This document shows, in pieces, positions 1-12,254 of a DNA stretch of 64,000 nucleotides. The first letter of the stretch is position 1. Each line of letters opens with the position of its first letter. The position numbers and the translations under genes were made by a program. The stretch comes from Physella acuta (lineage: Eukaryota; Mollusca; Gastropoda; Physidae), in contig NW_026733898.1 of assembly GCF_028476545.1 (NCBI RefSeq), positions 1 to 64,000 on the forward strand, in the 5' to 3' direction. The notes beneath the pieces were generated by a model. It saw only the letters and a list, made by a program, of their open reading frames with translations. It was not told the DNA's origin and did no database searches.

Positions 1-45
1 AAACAGGTCTGGTGTTATACACGAATTGATTAAACCGGATGGGGG

Positions 46-400
46 GGGGGAATAGGGGGTGAGAGAAGGGTTGGGGTGATGGGTGGTGTGTAAAGATGGG
101 TGATGGTGTGGCAAGAAGAAGGATGGGGTGATGAGTGGGGTGGGTGGAGATGTAGGGTGGTGGTGTGAAGATGGGTTGGGTGATGGGGGGAGGGTGGTTT
201 TAGAAATAGGGACGGGTAGGGGTGGGGTGGGTGGTGTGAAGATGAGTTGGGTAATGGGGGGGGAGTTGAGAAATAGGGACGGGTGGGGGTGGGGTGGGTG
301 GTGGATGTGTTGGGTGATGGGGGAGGGTGGTTTGAGAAATCGGGACGGGGTGGGGGTGGGTGGAAAATGTTTTGGGTGATGGGGTAGGGTGCTCGACCAC
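46..400. repeat. G-rich minisatellite, ~66-bp period
   Basis: The motif GAAATAGGGACGGG recurs near 203, 270 and 336, giving a period of 66-67 bp, with more decayed units upstream. All the G lies on the plus strand. Open frames on both strands here are low-complexity and not credible genes. Confidence 0.8.
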
Positions 401-1660
401 ATAAGAAACTAGTAAATTCTCTGGAACTATTAACAGCTTAATGTTACAAAACTCCAGACACAGTATTCTGGCCTAAAAGATGAGTTTATCATGAATAATT
501 CACTTGCAGACAACCCCCCCTCCACATTCACTACCTTCATCACCCTACCCCAACCAATACCCCCCTCCCCACAATCACTACAGGCCTCATCCTACCGCAA
601 CTTTCCCCCTACCCCACGACCTTATCCCAAAAACCGTCAGCACCGTATCGGAATCTGGTGAATGTAAGGTCTGGAATTTTCGCAATCTGGGGGAGGGGAG
701 TCAAATGCAGGTCATGGACGTCGGGGGTGAAGGGCATGACGTGTGATGGGCTGGGGGGGGGGGGGGTAATAGGATAAAGGGGAGGGGTAAAGGAAGAAAG
801 GGATGTAGTGGGGAGTTCGAGAAAAACGTGAGAGGAGTCTGTCTGTCTGTCTGTCTGTCTGTTTGTAGTGTTGAATGTAGGCAGGTATTCTTACAAGAAG
901 AGATTAACACAGTAGCCTAGCTGTATAGACAATGTACTTATGCGTATAGGTGGGGGGGGGGGATAAAAGACAAACACCCGCAGGATAGATTTGTAGGCTT
1001 ATACATTTTCAAAAAACAACAGAGTATTAAAACTTTAGTATTAATCTTATCTTTGATTTATAATACGTAGATAGTAAACTATAGGTATGAATTAATATAA
1101 AAAAATTAATATCTGGGTAATTAAATGTTTTGGGGGAAGGTAGGAATTGAAAAAAAAAATTTAATATCTGGGTAATTAAATGTTAAGGGAGAGGGTAAAA
1201 GGGGCGAGGGGGGGGGGTGCATGTTGTTGTTGTTTTAATCATACGATTTTGTTTCATTTATGTTGTAATATAATTCATGTTTTTGTTTTAAGGGAGGCAA
1301 TTTAAAAAAAATATACCCGGATGTAATGAGTTTGTTGTTGCTTAACTCGCACTGCTTACCTGGAAATTAAAAATGTTATGATTAATTAACCATGTCACGG
1401 TGACATTTGGCTTATCTTTCCCACGTGGAAATACAGGTGGATTTCAAAAGATTTTGTTTTTTGCCGAGGTATTTGCAAAACGCTAATAAAAAAAAAACAC
1501 AAGGTAAGGAAATAATTTTAACACGTTTAAATAATTATAGCTTGAAATATTATAATCCACAATTTATAAAACACGGATACATTATATATTATATTTCAAT
1601 ACATAATTATATATTATTTATATAGTTCATGTATATATAAGTTAAGGTGGGGGAGAAGCC
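401..1660. other. No gene seen; low-complexity stretches
   Basis: The stretch holds C-rich tracts (510-620), a G-rich tract (740-830), a short (TCTG)n run at about 838-862, and a 55-bp direct duplication in which TTAATATCTGGGTAATTAAA starts at 1106 and again at 1161. I recognise no gene or mobile element. Confidence 0.5.
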
Positions 1661-1683
1661 GAGGACAACATTGTATTGTAAAT

Positions 1684-1746
<63 letters not shown>
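1661..1746. repeat. Left arm of an inverted repeat plus (TA)n
   Basis: The 26-nt arm 1661-1686 is complementary, with one mismatch, to 8267-8292. Between this arm and the LTR element lies (TA)n (1687-1746). The pair looks like one older inverted repeat with a (TA)n core that the LTR element later split. Confidence 0.85.
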
Positions 1747-1750
<4 letters not shown>

Positions 1751-2451
1751 ACGAGACTATTTGCCTGTAGTGCCAAATGTTAACGAGTTCTGCTCGACAA
1801 CGCCAAATGTTACCGAGTCTAACCACTCATTCTACACAACATCGACCACAGTATAGATACTCGAAGATGCAGGTTCGCTATTGATCCTTTTATTACATGA
1901 ATCAAAGAAATGCTTCACAATAATATAATGAATCAAAAGGAATGCTTCACAATAATAGTCTGAATCAACTGACCCCCAACAGTCCTCACTAGTCTTCACA
2001 TAACTGAATGCACATGTCTATCGTCCTTCTTAACACAATACGGCTAACCCGTTCAATAACCAACTTGATACTGCCTCACTGACTGACTGATCGAGAGAGA
2101 GAGCGAGAGACCGCGAGAGACACCGCGAGCTCAGCCGTCGCCTTCCTATATATCTCCTTCGTATCCGTAATCGTATTCGGTTCTATCATAATCGTAATTG
2201 TAATCGATTCTAATCGTTGCATCAGAATGTTAATTACGCCGCTTCTGTCGTACAGTCCGATTTAATAAGCCATCTGCATCCTGTCACATCAAAGTTGACA
2301 GACCGTCTTGCGTTCTTATCGTATCGCTTCCCAAGATACTACGCCTTGGCTTTCTGATCGTTATCAGCCAACACCTGTGTTATTGCATCAGTCGTGTCAA
2401 AGTTGACAGCGCTGTACTGCGTTATGTCTCTGGTAACTTCCCCTAGTTACA
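1747..2451 (-). repeat. 3' LTR of the Ty3/Gypsy fossil
   Basis: This 705-bp copy is almost identical to 7458-8162. It contains a GAGAGAGAGAGCGAGAGACC stretch, and CTCGTTA..CATTTGGC junction-like motifs lie close to its plus-strand left edge. Confidence 0.93.
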
Positions 2452-2470
2452 TCCACCCCTGCCTTTTTTT
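2452..2470 (-). promoter_or_regulatory. Polypurine tract next to the 3' LTR
   Basis: On the minus strand this is A7 followed by GGCAGGGGTGGA, directly abutting the 3' LTR. This is where plus-strand DNA synthesis is primed in LTR elements. Confidence 0.7.
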
Positions 2471-3727
2471 GTGTGTTATCAACCACAAACAACGCTTGGC
2501 AGGTGCAGTCCTTCAAAGTCAATCGCACCACCGTAAAAAAAAATGTATTGTTCCACTCACTGTCAATGTCGTCGCATTCGTATAAGATTGACAGTTATCC
2601 CTATTTCACATATCAAATGTGTCTACATCATCTTCCTCAGACACAAAACAGTTCTAGAATTCACATCCACCTTTTTTCGTTTGGTGCCTTCTGTTAACGG
2701 TATAATAAATAAAGTGGTAATAAATGTATTGGTACTAATTGGTATAATCAGTAAAATCAGTGAAATGCTGGTATTCAACCGGTAAGAGGGTCTGCGCCGC
2801 TTCTTTACCGGGAATATAGATTCTAGTATAGCTTTACTAGAGGTAATAATATCATTAAGGTCTGATGACTAAGGGTCAATTCAATGCCCAGAGTTTACAG
2901 CCTTATTAGAATAATAATTTCTTACCAGGTCCGATGACCTCTTGTCTCTGGCAAGGGTTTACGGCCGGTGAATAAAATAAAATAGCAGGTCCGATGACTA
3001 CGGGTCAACTCAATGCCCGCAGTTTACGGCCTGTAGTAAAATAGAATGAGGCTGTGTATAATATAATATCTACTGCTCCGTGGCTGACACACGTGCAGGA
3101 TAAAAGTAGTACAAAAGGTAACTGAAATATCTACTCAACTGCCACGTGGAATTACGTCACAGGCAGGAATAGTTTAGGTCAAATAAGTATTTAAATGCCC
3201 TGTGTGCTAAGACACGGACAGTGTAAAGTTTAGTTACGTAGATCAGGTAAGTTATCAACTGTCACATGGACTAAGCCACGAACAGGGTAACAGTGTACAG
3301 TAACAGTATGTAAGCAATAATGCATAACAGCAAGATAATATATATGATATTTATTGAAACTAGTTTTACAATGCTAATCAACTATGCATATGAAAATTGG
3401 TAAAGTAAACGTAAGAAATAATTAAGTAAAACCAAACCCAAAAAACACGTGGAGGTCGGGCCGACGGCCCCAACGCCGCGTGCGACACCACCAGCTGAGC
3501 TCAGTCCTGGAAGAGTGCGAGAATCCTTTGTTGCATCCCCTTATATGCATTAAAACATTGGCGGTGTGTCACGTGGACAATCTAGCCAATCAGAGAGGGG
3601 CCTGCGAGGGGGACGAAATATAAGAATGTACGTCAACGTAGTTGTAGAGGGGGGGGGGGGGGGAGTAATAGAGCAGGTAGAGGGTGGTGTAAGAAAAACA
3701 TGGAGCTAGGCCTAAACGGTTTTACCG
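2471..3727 (-). other. Non-coding 3' part of the LTR element with internal short repeats
   Basis: No open frame of note. Between 2850 and 3030 a ~45-bp motif (CCGATGACTA, then GGGTCAA, AATGCCC and GTTTACGGCC) occurs three times in diverged form. Between 3080 and 3300 a second motif, CTGYCACRTGG...CACGRACAGG, occurs about three times. The G-run at 3649-3662 is low-complexity. This is unusually long untranslated sequence between integrase and the 3' LTR. Confidence 0.6.
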
Positions 3728-5002
3728 TCACACCTTCACCAGTTCACTTTTATGACTTTTTGAACAGTCTGTTCTCATACCAGCGCGACCATGAAAGAAT
3801 TGATGGTTGCTGACAAAAAATTTCGTATTCTTTCTGTTTCTCAAACTTCTCCGCGGACCACTTATCTGATGGTCTACTGTCTCTCTGCTTCTGGGAGGAA
3901 CGGGATCCTCTTCGTTGCCGTTATCCTCCACTTGTGTATCGCTGTTGTTCTGTTGATGGTGACATGGTTCCGGGATGGGTATGTGAATTTCCGTTATAGT
4001 TTCCGGTTCCCTAATTGTCTTGGGTCTCCTTGTGTGTAACTGCTCTTCTTGACTATGACAATATTTCTTTAATTGAGCAATATTCGCCCACCGATCCGGT
4101 TTGGCGTGATCGATGGGTCTTATCTTAAAGGGGCCACCTGCTACTTTAGGTATCTCCACGACTTGCCATATCTCCTGTCCCCAGAGGTCGTGGATTTTGT
4201 TTCTGCCTAACGGGTGGCTACGCAGTAATACCCTGTCGTTCAGTTTGAGTGGCGGGTCCTTTGTCTGTACCGGCGGTTCCCTTCGCCGTGCTTCATGTTC
4301 TAGTCTTTCCTGTACTACCCTGTACATTTCTCTAATTCGTCTCATATGTTCATTCACATATTCCAGTGCAGTGTATGAGCCAGTCATACTCTCCTTTTTT
4401 CCTAGGAACAAGTCAAGAGGGAGTCGAGCCTCCCGTCCGAACAGCAACATGTGTGGCGAAAAGCCGGTTGTGGCATGGGGGGTGCAGTTGTATAGATATA
4501 CCAACTCTGGGAGAAAATCAGGCCAACGTTTTTTCTGTTCAGGTTCTAGAGTACGCAGCAAATCATGCATGCTGCGGTTGAACCGCTCGCACTGTCCGTT
4601 TCCTTTCGGATTAAATGTGGTTGTTCTAGATTTGTTGATCCCGTAGTGGCTGCACAGTTGGTTAATTACTTCTGACTCAAAGGCCCTTCCTTGGTCAGAG
4701 TGTAATTGTCTTGGTATGCCATATTTGATGAACCAATGTTCTATTAAGACCTTTGCCACTGTTTTGGCAGTCTGATCTCGTGTGGGCACCGCCACAGTCC
4801 ATTTGGTGAATACATCAGTCATTACCAACACATGTTCCGTCCCATCCGATGATTGCTCCAACGACGTAAAGTCCATAGCCACAATCTCTAGTGGTTTTGT
4901 CGCTAGTAGGTGTCCTGATGGCTGTCTCATTTTGACAACTGGCATTTTCGCATGCTGACACCTCACACAAGCCTCACAATGGCGTTTGACCTCCATTTCC
5001 AT
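3728..5002 (-). CDS. Integrase part of the Ty3/Gypsy fossil (open frame, 424 aa)
   Basis: The frame begins in the integrase zinc-binding region (CxxC near residues 11-14), followed by the DDE catalytic core. The acidic positions are visible in the contexts AMDFTSL, SDQGRAF and GQCERFNRS. A chromodomain-free C-terminal region follows, with the basic, GPY/F-like part that normally contacts DNA (RVLLRSHPLGRNK). Its role in a live relative would be to insert the cDNA into the chromosome. It is part of the fossil at 1747-8162, not a host gene. The first ATG of this frame is probably not a native start, since integrase is normally released from a polyprotein. Confidence 0.88.
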   Translation of the reverse strand: MEMEVKRHCEACVRCQHAKMPVVKMRQPSGHLLATKPLEIVAMDFTSLEQSSDGTEHVLVMTDVFTKWTVAVPTRDQTAKTVAKVLIEHWFIKYGIPRQLHSDQGRAFESEVINQLCSHYGINKSRTTTFNPKGNGQCERFNRSMHDLLRTLEPEQKKRWPDFLPELVYLYNCTPHATTGFSPHMLLFGREARLPLDLFLGKKESMTGSYTALEYVNEHMRRIREMYRVVQERLEHEARRREPPVQTKDPPLKLNDRVLLRSHPLGRNKIHDLWGQEIWQVVEIPKVAGGPFKIRPIDHAKPDRWANIAQLKKYCHSQEEQLHTRRPKTIREPETITEIHIPIPEPCHHQQNNSDTQVEDNGNEEDPVPPRSRETVDHQISGPRRSLRNRKNTKFFVSNHQFFHGRAGMRTDCSKSHKSELVKV

Positions 5003-5077
5003 ATTGGGCCAGTAACACCTCCGTCGTAATATTTTGTGCGTCCTGTCCTGACCCTGGTGTCCTGCCCTGTCATGTGC

Positions 5078-7267
5078 CTACTTTAGCACTTCTTCTCGTA
5101 ATTGTCCAGGCACCACCACCTGGTGTATTGTCCCATCAATTTGGTCATGAATTCTCCGCATGAGAACACCATCCTTTATACTGAGACGGTCCCACTGACT
5201 CAGTATTTTCTTTGTTTCTCGACCAAATTGTTCTCTTTCCCTTCTTCCTGGGAATTTTTGTTCCTGGACGTGTTTCAACAGCGGCTGTAAGCCACTATCC
5301 GTTCTCTGGGCATCTCTTATCTCTTTGTGATTAAGGCAATTAAAATCACTAATGTCCATATGTCCGGGCTCTGTGGATATGTGCTCCACCCCGGTCTGTC
5401 CGTTTTGCATCACTTGCACCCCGTGAGGGATATCTGTTGACGCTCTGACCTCACATATTCCTGTCAGCGTTTCTTCCTCATCGCCCGGTCTCTCGTACGG
5501 ATTCCTTGATAAGGCGTCCGCATTGCCATTGGACCGCCCCGGGCGATATTTTATCTCCAGGTCAAAGAGTGCCAATTCTGCTGCCCATCGCTGTTCGATG
5601 GATCCCAACTTTGCTGTCTTTAGGTGACTCAAGGGGTTATTGTCAGTGTATACCACACATTTAGCACCTAATAGATAGTCCCTGAATTTTTCAGTCACAG
5701 CCCATTTTAATGTCAAAAGTTCTAGTTTCATGGCGCTGTAATTTGTCATGTTCTTCTCTGATTCCTTCAGAGCTCGACTGGCATACGCAATAACCCTGAA
5801 ACCTTGCTTTTGTTGTTGTGATAGCACAGCTCCCAGACCTTTAGAGCTGGCGTCAATTTCTAGCCGAAATGGTTTGTCAAAGTCTGCGTATCCTAATATA
5901 GGCGCCTCTGTCAAAGCATTTTTCAGTAGCTTAAACGAGTTCAGGCATTCATCAGTCCATAATTCACCTATCAGTTGTGTTTTACCTTTCTTTTTCTCCT
6001 TACTGTGTTTCTTTGTCATTTTGTTTACCAAGTCATGCAACGGTGCGGCATTTTTTGCAAAACCAGGTACACATTTTCTATTTTCTTCTTCAGATAACAG
6101 ACACTCTACAGATGAACATTTCTCCTGTGCTTTTAATTTGCGTGAACTTTCCCTATCCAGTTTCATGGTTAACCTTGAGATCTCATTATTAAGTCTACCA
6201 ATTTCTTCCTTATCATCATTTTTCTTAGCCAACAAATTGTTCACTTGAAACTTTTCAACATTCAAGTTCATTTCACAGTTCATTTTTTCAATATCTGATA
6301 ATTTCTCTTCGAGTCTTGTTTGCGACTCTTTCATTGTTTGTCCCATTTTGTTTCTTACGCCATAACCTCGCCGCTCTGTAGCCTTGACCTGCCCTACAGA
6401 GGGCGCTCGTTTCACCGGACAGTACCGTGCCATATGTCCGGGTTGTGAACAGGACAAGCAAATTGGTCGACCGTCAGCCGTCCACCGGAGCGATGGACCG
6501 GCGGGTCGCGGCCGTCCAACCTGTCTCTGTTTTGTCCCGTTCTTTTCCTGATTCTCAGCTGTTGACCTGCTTTCTAACCTCTCCAATCGTTGGTCAACCT
6601 TATCCAGGTGGGCCAACAGTTGAGCCATCATGGTTTCCACCGTGCCGGTCCCTGTGGGTGGGAATTGTTTCTGTTCCGGCACAGAGACTTTGTCCACCAA
6701 ACAGTTCGATTGGTCCTCATCCTCGGACCTGCGGATCGCTGAGTTCCTGACCTGAAGGAAGGTCAACTGCGGGTTTTTGTGGACCTCCTCTTTCAACTCT
6801 CTCCTTAAGATCGGGGTTGCTAGCCCCTCGATGAAATGGTCCCTCAGTAGGCGTACATCAATGTCAGGTGTTTTGCTCTTTACCGAATCAAAGGCCCTGT
6901 TCATTCGGTGTGAATACTCCATCACACTCTCCGCCATTCTCTGCTTTAAGCCTACGAACCCCGCTAGCAGTTGCGATCCCGACCGTCTCTCCCCAAAGGT
7001 CTCCATAATTAGATCCAGCACCTTATCTGGATCTAATTGGATGGTTTTATCGTGGCATTTGACCTCTGCCCTAACCGTCTCTCCTATACTGCCCATCAGC
7101 AGTCTTAATCTTTCCTCTGGTGACATCCGTCTCGAGGCCCAGGCCGCTTTGACCTCTTCACTGAACCTGTTGGTTAAAGCTGGATCACCGTCCCCGTAAA
7201 ATTTGTTAATGTGGGACTCTCTGGGCAGGACCACAATATGGGTCTGCTTCTCGTCCAGAGTAGACAT
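5078..7267 (-). CDS. Gag to RNase H part of the Ty3/Gypsy fossil (open frame, 729 aa)
   Basis: Residues 1-255 resemble Ty3-type capsid/nucleocapsid (retrotransposon gag). A CX2CX4HX4C zinc knuckle occupies residues 270-283. Residues ~312-395 are rich in E, K, L and N with heptad-like spacing and look like a coiled coil, which is not a usual part of this family. Residues ~432-590 match the Ty3-type RNase H region (FRLEIDASSKGLGAVLSQ, YTDNNPLSHL, NADALSR). The last ~100 residues lead into the integrase zinc-binding segment. The start ATG lies about 190 bp inside the 5' LTR edge, as expected for gag. Frames on the opposite strand are shadows. Confidence 0.88.
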   Translation of the reverse strand: MSTLDEKQTHIVVLPRESHINKFYGDGDPALTNRFSEEVKAAWASRRMSPEERLRLLMGSIGETVRAEVKCHDKTIQLDPDKVLDLIMETFGERRSGSQLLAGFVGLKQRMAESVMEYSHRMNRAFDSVKSKTPDIDVRLLRDHFIEGLATPILRRELKEEVHKNPQLTFLQVRNSAIRRSEDEDQSNCLVDKVSVPEQKQFPPTGTGTVETMMAQLLAHLDKVDQRLERLESRSTAENQEKNGTKQRQVGRPRPAGPSLRWTADGRPICLSCSQPGHMARYCPVKRAPSVGQVKATERRGYGVRNKMGQTMKESQTRLEEKLSDIEKMNCEMNLNVEKFQVNNLLAKKNDDKEEIGRLNNEISRLTMKLDRESSRKLKAQEKCSSVECLLSEEENRKCVPGFAKNAAPLHDLVNKMTKKHSKEKKKGKTQLIGELWTDECLNSFKLLKNALTEAPILGYADFDKPFRLEIDASSKGLGAVLSQQQKQGFRVIAYASRALKESEKNMTNYSAMKLELLTLKWAVTEKFRDYLLGAKCVVYTDNNPLSHLKTAKLGSIEQRWAAELALFDLEIKYRPGRSNGNADALSRNPYERPGDEEETLTGICEVRASTDIPHGVQVMQNGQTGVEHISTEPGHMDISDFNCLNHKEIRDAQRTDSGLQPLLKHVQEQKFPGRREREQFGRETKKILSQWDRLSIKDGVLMRRIHDQIDGTIHQVVVPGQLREEVLK

Positions 7268-7437
7268 TTTATTCCTTGAGTAAAAAAAAAGAGTTCTTTC
7301 TTACCGTGTGTGTATGAAAAATTTTCCTCGTTCCTCAATTTTCACTGTTCCTGAATGTTCGAATTCACACACACACGAAACACAGTTATGAACAAGGTTG
7401 ACTATGGGTGCCTCAAGCGGCAAGTCTAGTTGAATTC

Positions 7438-7455
7438 ATCCTGTCCGCAGCGCCA
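7438..7455 (-). promoter_or_regulatory. Primer-binding site of the LTR element
   Basis: Two bases after the inner edge of the 5' LTR, the minus strand reads TGGCGCTGCGGACAGGAT. The leading TGG would pair with the CCA end of a tRNA. I could not assign the tRNA. Confidence 0.65.
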
Positions 7456-7457
7456 AA

Positions 7458-8292
<835 letters not shown>

Positions 8293-8412
8293 AACCCCCT
8301 TCCCTGACTTACTTCGAGATACTAATTTTTTACCCAGCCCCTCGCCCCTACTTACTTTGAGCTAGTAATTTTACCCCCCCCCCCCCTGACTTACTTCAAG
8401 CCACTAACTTTT
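8293..8412. repeat. Three decayed ~45-bp tandem units
   Basis: The motif CTTACTTYRAGNNACTAA followed by TTTTAC recurs three times, separated by C-rich spacers. Confidence 0.55.
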
Positions 8413-8414
8413 TT

Positions 8415-8920
<506 letters not shown>

Positions 8921-9574
8921 AACGCATGTAAATTTATAAAGTACTAATAATATTGCGCACTATTATGCACATCTTTATTTAGCGTTCACTTGGTGTGCAT
9001 TTCTTTTTTCTACGAGATTATATTCTATTTTAAACAATTTGAGTAATTAAAATGGATTAAAAATCATGTCTAGAAGTCTATATCCCGAGTTGCCATCCCC
9101 CTTAGTGTTATATTAGAATATTCGAGAAAGTTTAGGGGAGATCACTCCCGGTTTATTTTCTCCTACAATTAGGATAAGATTTGCTAATGAGGGAGCCGAA
9201 TACATTAGTAGGACCATTACGATAAGCCACGCGAACAATCCAGTGGCATTTATCTTGTCCAATAAATTATCCGACTAACCCCGTATTAACTCCCCCTGTT
9301 TAGGAATGCTTATCCCCCTTGGACGTTAGAATAATTTTAATTAGAAAGTTGTAGTTTTTTTTTAAATCGTGGAAATGATAATTTATTTTTATTTTTATCA
9401 GTTACAGGGGCTACTTGCATACTTCAATTACTTTGTCTGTTGTTATTTGTTTACTAAGAAAACAAAACAGAAATCTGCACTATCGGAGAATAAAAGTGTA
9501 CTCAAGTATAGGTATAAGTTAAGGTATTTCGATGAGCTGTTACAAATTATAGGCCTTTATAACTGTGTGTGTGT
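8921..9574. other. No gene seen
   Basis: AT-rich DNA without recognisable coding sequence or element. Confidence 0.5.
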
Positions 9575-9965
9575 GGGGGGGGGGGGGGGGGGAAGCTGAG
9601 ATGGAGTTCGAGGGGGGGGGGGGTTAAAATGGGATTGGAGAAAGGGAGAGTGGATTAGATGGAGTTTGAGAGGGGTCTGAGATGGGGATTGTGAGAGATG
9701 TGTTCTGAGATGGGGTTGGATTGAGGAGGTCTGATGAGATTAAAAAGAGGGGGGGGGGGGCTCTGAGATACGGTTGGAGAGGGGAGGGGTCTGAAATGGA
9801 GTTGGAGAGAGGGAGTCTGAGGTGTTGTTCGAGAAAGGGGTCTGAGATGGGGTTTCATAGTGTCTTGGACGGTCTCTCAGGTTGCAGTTTACAAGTAAAG
9901 GGAGACAAGTGGTGGTTCGAAAAGGCAGAGGTGGGGGGTAAGATGAAGTAGAGAAAGAAAGTCTT
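9575..9965. repeat. G-rich minisatellite, ~25-30-bp units
   Basis: Variants of GGTCTGAGATGGGGTTGGAGA recur about ten times, all with G on the plus strand. Long G runs (9577-9592, 9613-9624) are embedded. Minus-strand proline/serine-rich frames here are artefacts. Confidence 0.75.
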
Positions 9966-10164
9966 GAGATGTTTTTGAAAATGTTGGATAAAACTGTGAA
10001 AATGGCATGAGAGAGGGTCTGTTTGGTGGTTTGATACATGGTTTAAAGGTAGTCTGATATGAGGATGGGGAGGGATGGTGATCGAGGATTGCGATTGAGA
10101 TGTTCTGGCTGGGATATGAAGAGATATTAAAAGGACGGACTTCATGTTCTGACTTCACCCGTCA

Positions 10165-10560
10165 TTGTTTCCCTATAGAGAGGCTTCACGTGACGTCATG
10201 ATGAAGTCCCCTTGTAAACATCCGCCATTTTGGATCTCAACAATAATTAAAAATAGCGATCAGATGTGTAAACCTTTGTTCACGTATGTTCCTAATCAAT
10301 TTCATGTTTCCTCCTAATGAACAACAAGACAACCGCCCCCCCCCCCCCCCTCATTATCACCTGTGATTTGAAACATCATTAAGACCAGCTGCACCGAGTG
10401 ACCCCCCCCCCCCGCGCGTGAGTCACGTGACCACGTATCACCTGGCCAGGTCGACACCCCCCCCCTCTACGTGAATAACGTTTGGACACGTCATTTGACT
10501 ACCTGGTAGGCTAAAGCTGAGTGACTAATCTACCGGCTAGGTCATCAACACCTGGGACCA
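10165..10560. promoter_or_regulatory. CpG-bearing, promoter-like patch
   Basis: CACGTGACGTCATGATG (an E-box next to a CRE-like site) at about 10187-10203 is followed by CCGCCATTTTGG, the YY1-type motif, near 10220. Further CACGTG and ACGTCA cores occur at 10420-10500. No linked coding exon was found, so this may be chance or a repeat. Confidence 0.3.
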
Positions 10561-10589
10561 TGTGATGTGGGGGTGGGAGACTGTTGTTG

Positions 10590-10948
10590 TTGATTTTAGC
10601 ACGGTGTTGGGTTTCTTCTTCGTCTTCGTTCTCGAGTGTCATATGGGAGGTGATTTCCCCAACACTTGGGATGGTGTGGTGCTGGATAACATAATGTGTG
10701 TGGGGAGTGATGAGGAGGGGAGGGGGATTGTTTGGAGTGTATTGTAGCTAGTTGTTGGGTTTCTTCTTCGTCTTCGTTCTTTAGTGTGATATTGGAGGTG
10801 ATATCTTCAACACTAGGGTCGATGTGATACTGGGTAACACGATGACGAGGTGGTGGGGGGTGCTGGAGGGAGGGGATTTATTGTAGTAGAATTATTGGTA
10901 AGGTAAAACAGAGTTAGGGTTTCTTCTTCTTCTTCGTTCTTAATTGTT
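10590..10948 (-). repeat. Three tandem SINE 3' tails, minus orientation
   Basis: TTTCTTCTTCGTCTTCGTTCT recurs near 10612, 10758 and 10919 in slightly different forms. The first two are followed by a GGAGGTGAT...CAACACT block. These are the reverse complement of the GAACGAAGAAGAAG tails seen in complete SINEs elsewhere (for example 19600-19632). The period is about 150-160 bp. Confidence 0.6.
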
Positions 10949-11030
10949 TGTGGGGTTGTATGCGTGATGAGTGGGGTTGTGTGAGGGATGTGTGGGGTTG
11001 TATGAGGGATGTGTGGGGTTGTATTAGAGT
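10949..11030. repeat. 22-bp minisatellite, ~4 units
   Basis: Unit GTGTGGGGTTGTATGAGGGAT, with small differences between copies. Confidence 0.8.
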
Positions 11031-11490
11031 TGTTCCCTCCAACATTATTGAATATTTCGTGTCAACGTGTTCATTTTTATAGGTAAATGTCAAGTCAGGG
11101 GATTCATTCGTTAATTTTCGATTTAAATTCTATCGTGAATTATCATTTTTAAATAATGATGTGTTTCTCTAAAGCTTGTTTTTGTAAAGCTGTGGTAGGA
11201 GAGTGTTTCGTCAATGTGTATGCGGGGGAAGGGGGGGGGTTGAAGTTGGTGGTGTAGGGGGTGTTGGGGGTGGAGTACAACCACCACATGAACGAATTTA
11301 AAATTTTGGCTGAAATTCTATCATCCGGGTCAGGAGTGGGATGCCGAAATCTTGAACGTCTAAAAAGAAGTTGAAACGAGGCATTAAGATACATTCTCTT
11401 GAGCGAGGTCAAATGGCACTACAAGGGTGGAGTTATGGGATACTAGGAAAATCAATAGTCTCGTCTGCTGCTTCAGACTCGCTTTGAGTT
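11031..11490. other. No gene seen
   Basis: Unassigned sequence with one G-run; no convincing frame or repeat. Confidence 0.45.
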
Positions 11491-11492
11491 GT

Positions 11493-11735
11493 ATTTCTTC
11501 CAGTGTTCCCCGGTGTGGGTGGGGGGGGGGTACTTGAAACTTTTGAGGGAGGTGGCGGTGGGGGCGGGGGCGGGCTTAAATTTCCGGTGGGGATGGGGTA
11601 CCGCTGGTTGAAGTATATATTTAGTATATAAATTATAAGTCGTTTAGGGCGGGGGTAGGAGGGATCGGGAGAGATACATTGTTGGGGGAAGGGTATTGCG
11701 CCCCCCCCCCCCCCCCACGAAGACGTCTGAAAGAA
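11493..11735. mobile_element. Degraded hAT-like MITE of the CAGAGTTTCTTCC family
   Basis: The right end reads TCTGAAAGAAACTCTGG, matching the termini of the copies at 23004, 32798 and 40415. The left end (TGTATTTCTTCCAG) is worn. G/C runs and an AT core with TATATATTTAGTATATAAATT are typical of the family. No clear duplication flanks it. Confidence 0.5.
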
Positions 11736-12235
11736 ACTCTGGCTTTAAAGGGTAGGGGGAATGAGAATATTTATAATATTTTGTTTTTTTTCAAACGTAG
11801 TTATAAACACAGCCATGTGACAAGCGAAAGTAGAAAAATCGATTGGTCAAGTCTGATGATAGAGAGGGGGTGGGAGGAGGGGGCGGGGGTGGTCATGCGC
11901 AGAACGGTTCAACCGGGAGTTGAAGGACGCCGGGCGGAACATCGTGCCAATGTTAAGAGGGGTCGATGAAACTAGGCAAAGATTTCATGTAAAAATGGGA
12001 AATTTTTTTTGTTTTTTTTGTTTTTGGTTATTTTTTTAGGGGGGTTGGGAGAGGACGGGGAATTAAGGGAGTGGGGTGTTAGCAAGCATGGGACTGGGGA
12101 TGATGAGAGTCTGTGATGATATGGGCGTGTTGACTGTGTTTGAACAGTGTGGCAGGCTATGGCGTGGCAGCACATGGAATACACACACGTGAAAGGTGGG
12201 ATAGATAAATAAGCGGCTATCTAGGACCATACAGG
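11736..12235. other. No gene seen
   Basis: Mixed sequence; the frame at 11679-11969 spans a C-run and shows no family likeness. Confidence 0.45.
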
Positions 12236-12254
12236 TAATGGGGGGGGGGGGGGG

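Noticed and set aside
3791-7199. Plus-strand open frames across the LTR element
   Set aside because: They are antisense shadows of the gag and integrase frames.
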